A stretch of 13,605 bases of DNA, taken from assembly GCA_025201705.1 (NCBI GenBank), contig MU617418.1, forward strand, positions 1 to 13,605, read 5' to 3'. This document shows positions 11,660-13,605 of the stretch, piece by piece; position 1 is the first letter of the stretch; the number at the start of each line of letters is the position of its first letter. The notes beneath the pieces were generated by a model, which saw nothing but the letters and a program-made list of their open reading frames with translations, was not told where the DNA came from and did no database searches. This stretch comes from Dissophora ornata (Eukaryota; Mortierellomycota; Mortierellomycetes; Mortierellales; Mortierellaceae). Position numbers and translations under genes: made by a program.

Positions 11660-11804
11660 ATATGTGTTGTCACTGCTTGTTCCATAAACTGTCTTAAAGA
11701 GAAACAATATATTGGCACAGGTGCTGTATGTACAAGTTATTGGACAAAGAAGCAGATTCTCAGAAAATATTCTGTTCTTCACCCTCCACCGGATTTTAAT
11801 TGTT

Positions 11805-12356
11805 TTAGTGGGGGGGCAGGATCTCGTCAAAGTCAGGTTCGCCACTTCCATGGCTTGGTGGGTTCAATCCACGAGGAAGACCACCCTGTCCACCAGCGCC
11901 AGGTCCACGGTTGGGCAGACCACGTCTCACATCATCAGGCATGATCGGATCAAACCTCGCTCCCTGAGGAACCGCTCCCGGAGGCAAGTATGAGTCCGCA
12001 TCAGGCCCTGCTCTGAACTGTCCAGTGTTTTCAGTGCTAACACGACCACCCGTGTAGGGCGCGCTGGGATCATGTGGGAGTTGCCTTCCAGACATGGAAC
12101 CTGGACCAGATCCGATTCCGATGCCTCCTGCTGATCCTTCCGTGTCACTGGATGTTCGCTGCTGTGCGTAGCCGTGGTCGTGGTCATGTGCTTGGCCAGC
12201 AGAGTGCCAAGAAGGGTGATCGGGAGTGAGGATCATATCTGCGCCACGGTTGTTGGAGGGGTTGACAGCCTGTTGGAGAGGGTTGTTGGACTTGTTGGGC
12301 GCAGCAGAGCCGCCAAAGGAGGGCATGCGATCGTTGCTTCCGAGGTTGAAGGACAT
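11805..12356 (-). CDS. PI31 C-terminal domain protein (183 aa)
   Basis: The C-terminal third carries the PI31 proteasome-regulator signature: LPPGAVPQGARFDPIMP (about 124-140), then a Gly/Arg/Pro stretch and PDFDEILPPH at the very end. In PI31/Fub1 this disordered tail reaches the 20S proteasome and modulates it or helps its assembly. The remainder is Gly/Ser/Asn/Pro-rich, with TPDHPSWH near residue 44. The folded N-terminal FP domain of PI31 is missing. The frame can be extended to an ATG at 12536, but those 60 extra residues are a translated pyrimidine-rich leader (TCC/TCT/CTC-rich), so I take 12356, which has CAACAGCA before the ATG. Upstream coding exons are not visible, although a distant one cannot be excluded. 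It is convergent with the decarboxylase (stop codons 145 bp apart) and divergent from HBS1. Confidence 0.75.
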   Translation of the reverse strand: MSFNLGSNDRMPSFGGSAAPNKSNNPLQQAVNPSNNRGADMILTPDHPSWHSAGQAHDHDHGYAQQRTSSDTEGSAGGIGIGSGPGSMSGRQLPHDPSAPYTGGRVSTENTGQFRAGPDADSYLPPGAVPQGARFDPIMPDDVRRGLPNRGPGAGGQGGLPRGLNPPSHGSGEPDFDEILPPH

Positions 12357-12685
12357 TGCTGTTGTAACTGCTGCTGTTATTATTATTGAGGACGTTGTTT
12401 TATTTTTGGCGAAGGTGAGGAAAGGTGAGGATGGGGAGGAGTAAAGAGAAGAAAGAGAGGAAAGCGAACTACGGTAGTAGGCGCGTTTAAAAAAAAAAGT
12501 TTTTGGCTGTCTCTGAATGTGATCATTTGGATGCAATCACGTACATTCGGGTTTTCGGAGTGACACGTAGAGACAATCCTATTTCAAAAAAGAGTTCCCT
12601 TTCGCGAGAACAAATGGAGACAAGCACAACTTTTTCACACCTCTAATTCCCTCACCTTCATTCCCCAAGAAAAAATCAGTTCACA
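12357..12685. promoter_or_regulatory. Shared bidirectional promoter of the PI31-like gene and HBS1
   Basis: 329 bp separate the two divergent start codons. The minus-strand leader contains a perfect tandem of TCCTCACCTT (12412-12431 on the plus strand as AAGGTGAGGA twice). The HBS1 leader carries CCTCACCTTC once (12650-12659). An A10 run at 12489-12498 sits near the middle and may be a nucleosome-excluding element. There is no clear TATA box in either direction. Confidence 0.6.
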
Positions 12686-13605
12686 ATGTCGCGACATAGG
12701 ATGGTACGCAACCTCGACCTCGATGGTAAAGTCAGCAACGCACTCTGTCAGCCGCAATCAATCGGGTCAGCCCTGTGTCGCGTTCACGGATCCCGAATCC
12801 GCGTTTGTTCTCACACCTTTTTACTATCCACACACCTCACAAACAATAGATGTCCTGGATGATGGATACGATGAAGAGGACTATATCGAAGAGCAACCCA
12901 TGACCGAGGATCAGCAAGGTAACCATCAATGTGTTTCTTGCTGCTCAATGATGCAGTGTTCATCCTGTCTATACAACTCACTCACTCGCCTCGTCTTTTG
13001 AACACTCCCCGAACTTGGATTATGACGACAATTCAACTATGTTTCTCGGATCAAACAATAAAACGACCCATGACATCAACTCTACTCCTCCTCTTCGTCA
13101 TGGAAACCATGGGATCGATCGCTATGATAACATCTCAAACAACTCCATCTGGCTCGAAAATACTCAACAACAAAATATGTTTAGCCCAAATGGCGGAAGC
13201 TACTGAGGAGGTCAAGGCTATGCTCGGAGGCGCAAAGGTGACGATCAAGGAGATTCAGGACGCGTTGTGGTATTATTATTTCGATGTGAACAAGGCTGCC
13301 GTCTATCTCATTGGTACGTTGCTCAACGAAAGCAAAAAATCACAAACTTCGAAATAAGAGGAAGAGACATTGTGGGAAATACGCTGGCGAGCCTAGATTG
13401 CAGTAAGGGTGCTGAGGAAGAAAAAGCAGATCTTGATGAGCAAATTGCCATATTATTATTTTTGAACTATAGATGAACTGGCCAAAAAGCAGAAGGCTGC
13501 ATCGCCCGCCGCAGTAAAAAAGACGACGACGCCCAAAACTTCTCAGAGTGGCACAGCAACACCTACAGGAACTGGAGCAAAGTCCTCCGCGCCTAAAGGT
13601 AAAAA
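12686..13605 (+). CDS. HBS1: HBS1, N-terminal exons (partial at window end)
   Basis: Exons are 12686-12725, 12850-12918, 13185-13313 and 13473 onward; introns are 124, 266 and 159 bp, GT-AG and all phase 1. The spliced product begins MSRHRMVRNLDLDD, passes an acidic DDGYDEEDYIEE segment, and enters the HBS1 N-terminal domain (TEDQQAQMAEATEEVKAML, then IKEIQDALWYYYFDVNKAAVYLI to residue 79). A Lys/Thr/Ser/Pro-rich linker follows (DELAKKQKAASPAAV and on), as in HBS1 before its GTPase domain. HBS1 is an eEF1A/eRF3-like GTPase that works with Dom34/Pelota to split stalled ribosomes in no-go and nonstop mRNA decay. The GTP-binding domain lies past the window. A GTAAAA at 13599, again phase 1, may be the next donor, so exon 4 may end at 13598. 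Confidence 0.9.

Noticed and set aside
12357..12536. N-terminal extension of the PI31-like protein
   Set aside because: The 60 extra residues come from a pyrimidine-rich leader with tandem repeats and do not resemble the PI31 FP domain.

Overview
The window reads as nuclear DNA of a filamentous fungus, most likely an early-diverging one. A Mortierella-type genome is my best guess, but this is an inference from gene style and not something I could search. The supporting signs are short GT-AG introns (about 66 to 266 bp, plus one very long one), pyrimidine-rich 5' leaders, scattered homopolymer A/T runs, CAG/CAA-rich low-complexity coding, and a clear poly(A)-binding protein and HBS1 of fungal type. 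I see no operons, insertion sequences, CRISPR arrays or phage genes.

Layout from left to right. (1) 93-1010 +, a three-exon gene for a small PARP-type zinc-finger protein without a catalytic domain. (2) 1278-3017 -, a single-exon gene for a Gln/His-rich low-complexity protein of unknown function, tail to tail with gene 1. (3) 3018-4762, a 1.7 kb stretch without a confident gene. It holds a TATA box with a leader and a short ORF (3247-3491), a dense cluster of simple repeats and palindromes (3584-3790), a CCAAT cluster (3960-3981), and the CCAAT/TATA promoter of the next gene. (4) 4763-6025 +, an F-box/leucine-rich-repeat protein. (5) 6481-9466 +, the poly(A)-binding protein (PAB1 type), with four RRMs and an MLLE domain. 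It has an A-rich tract just upstream and a 943 bp intron inside RRM1. (6) 9922-11659 +, a three-exon group II PLP-dependent amino-acid decarboxylase. (7) 11805-12356 -, a short protein with only the C-terminal part of the proteasome regulator PI31. (8) 12686 to the window end +, the first four exons of HBS1, the ribosome-rescue GTPase, divergent from the PI31-like gene. Its GTPase domain lies beyond the window.

The genes do not form a pathway. PAB1 and HBS1 both act on mRNA translation and surveillance, and the F-box and PI31-like proteins both belong to ubiquitin/proteasome biology, but this grouping may be chance. I did not find an obviously new system. The points most worth checking are the probable PABP autoregulatory A-tract with the outsized PAB1 intron, the PI31 protein lacking its N-terminal domain, the HBS1 intron that is open in two frames, and the unexplained 1.7 kb gap.
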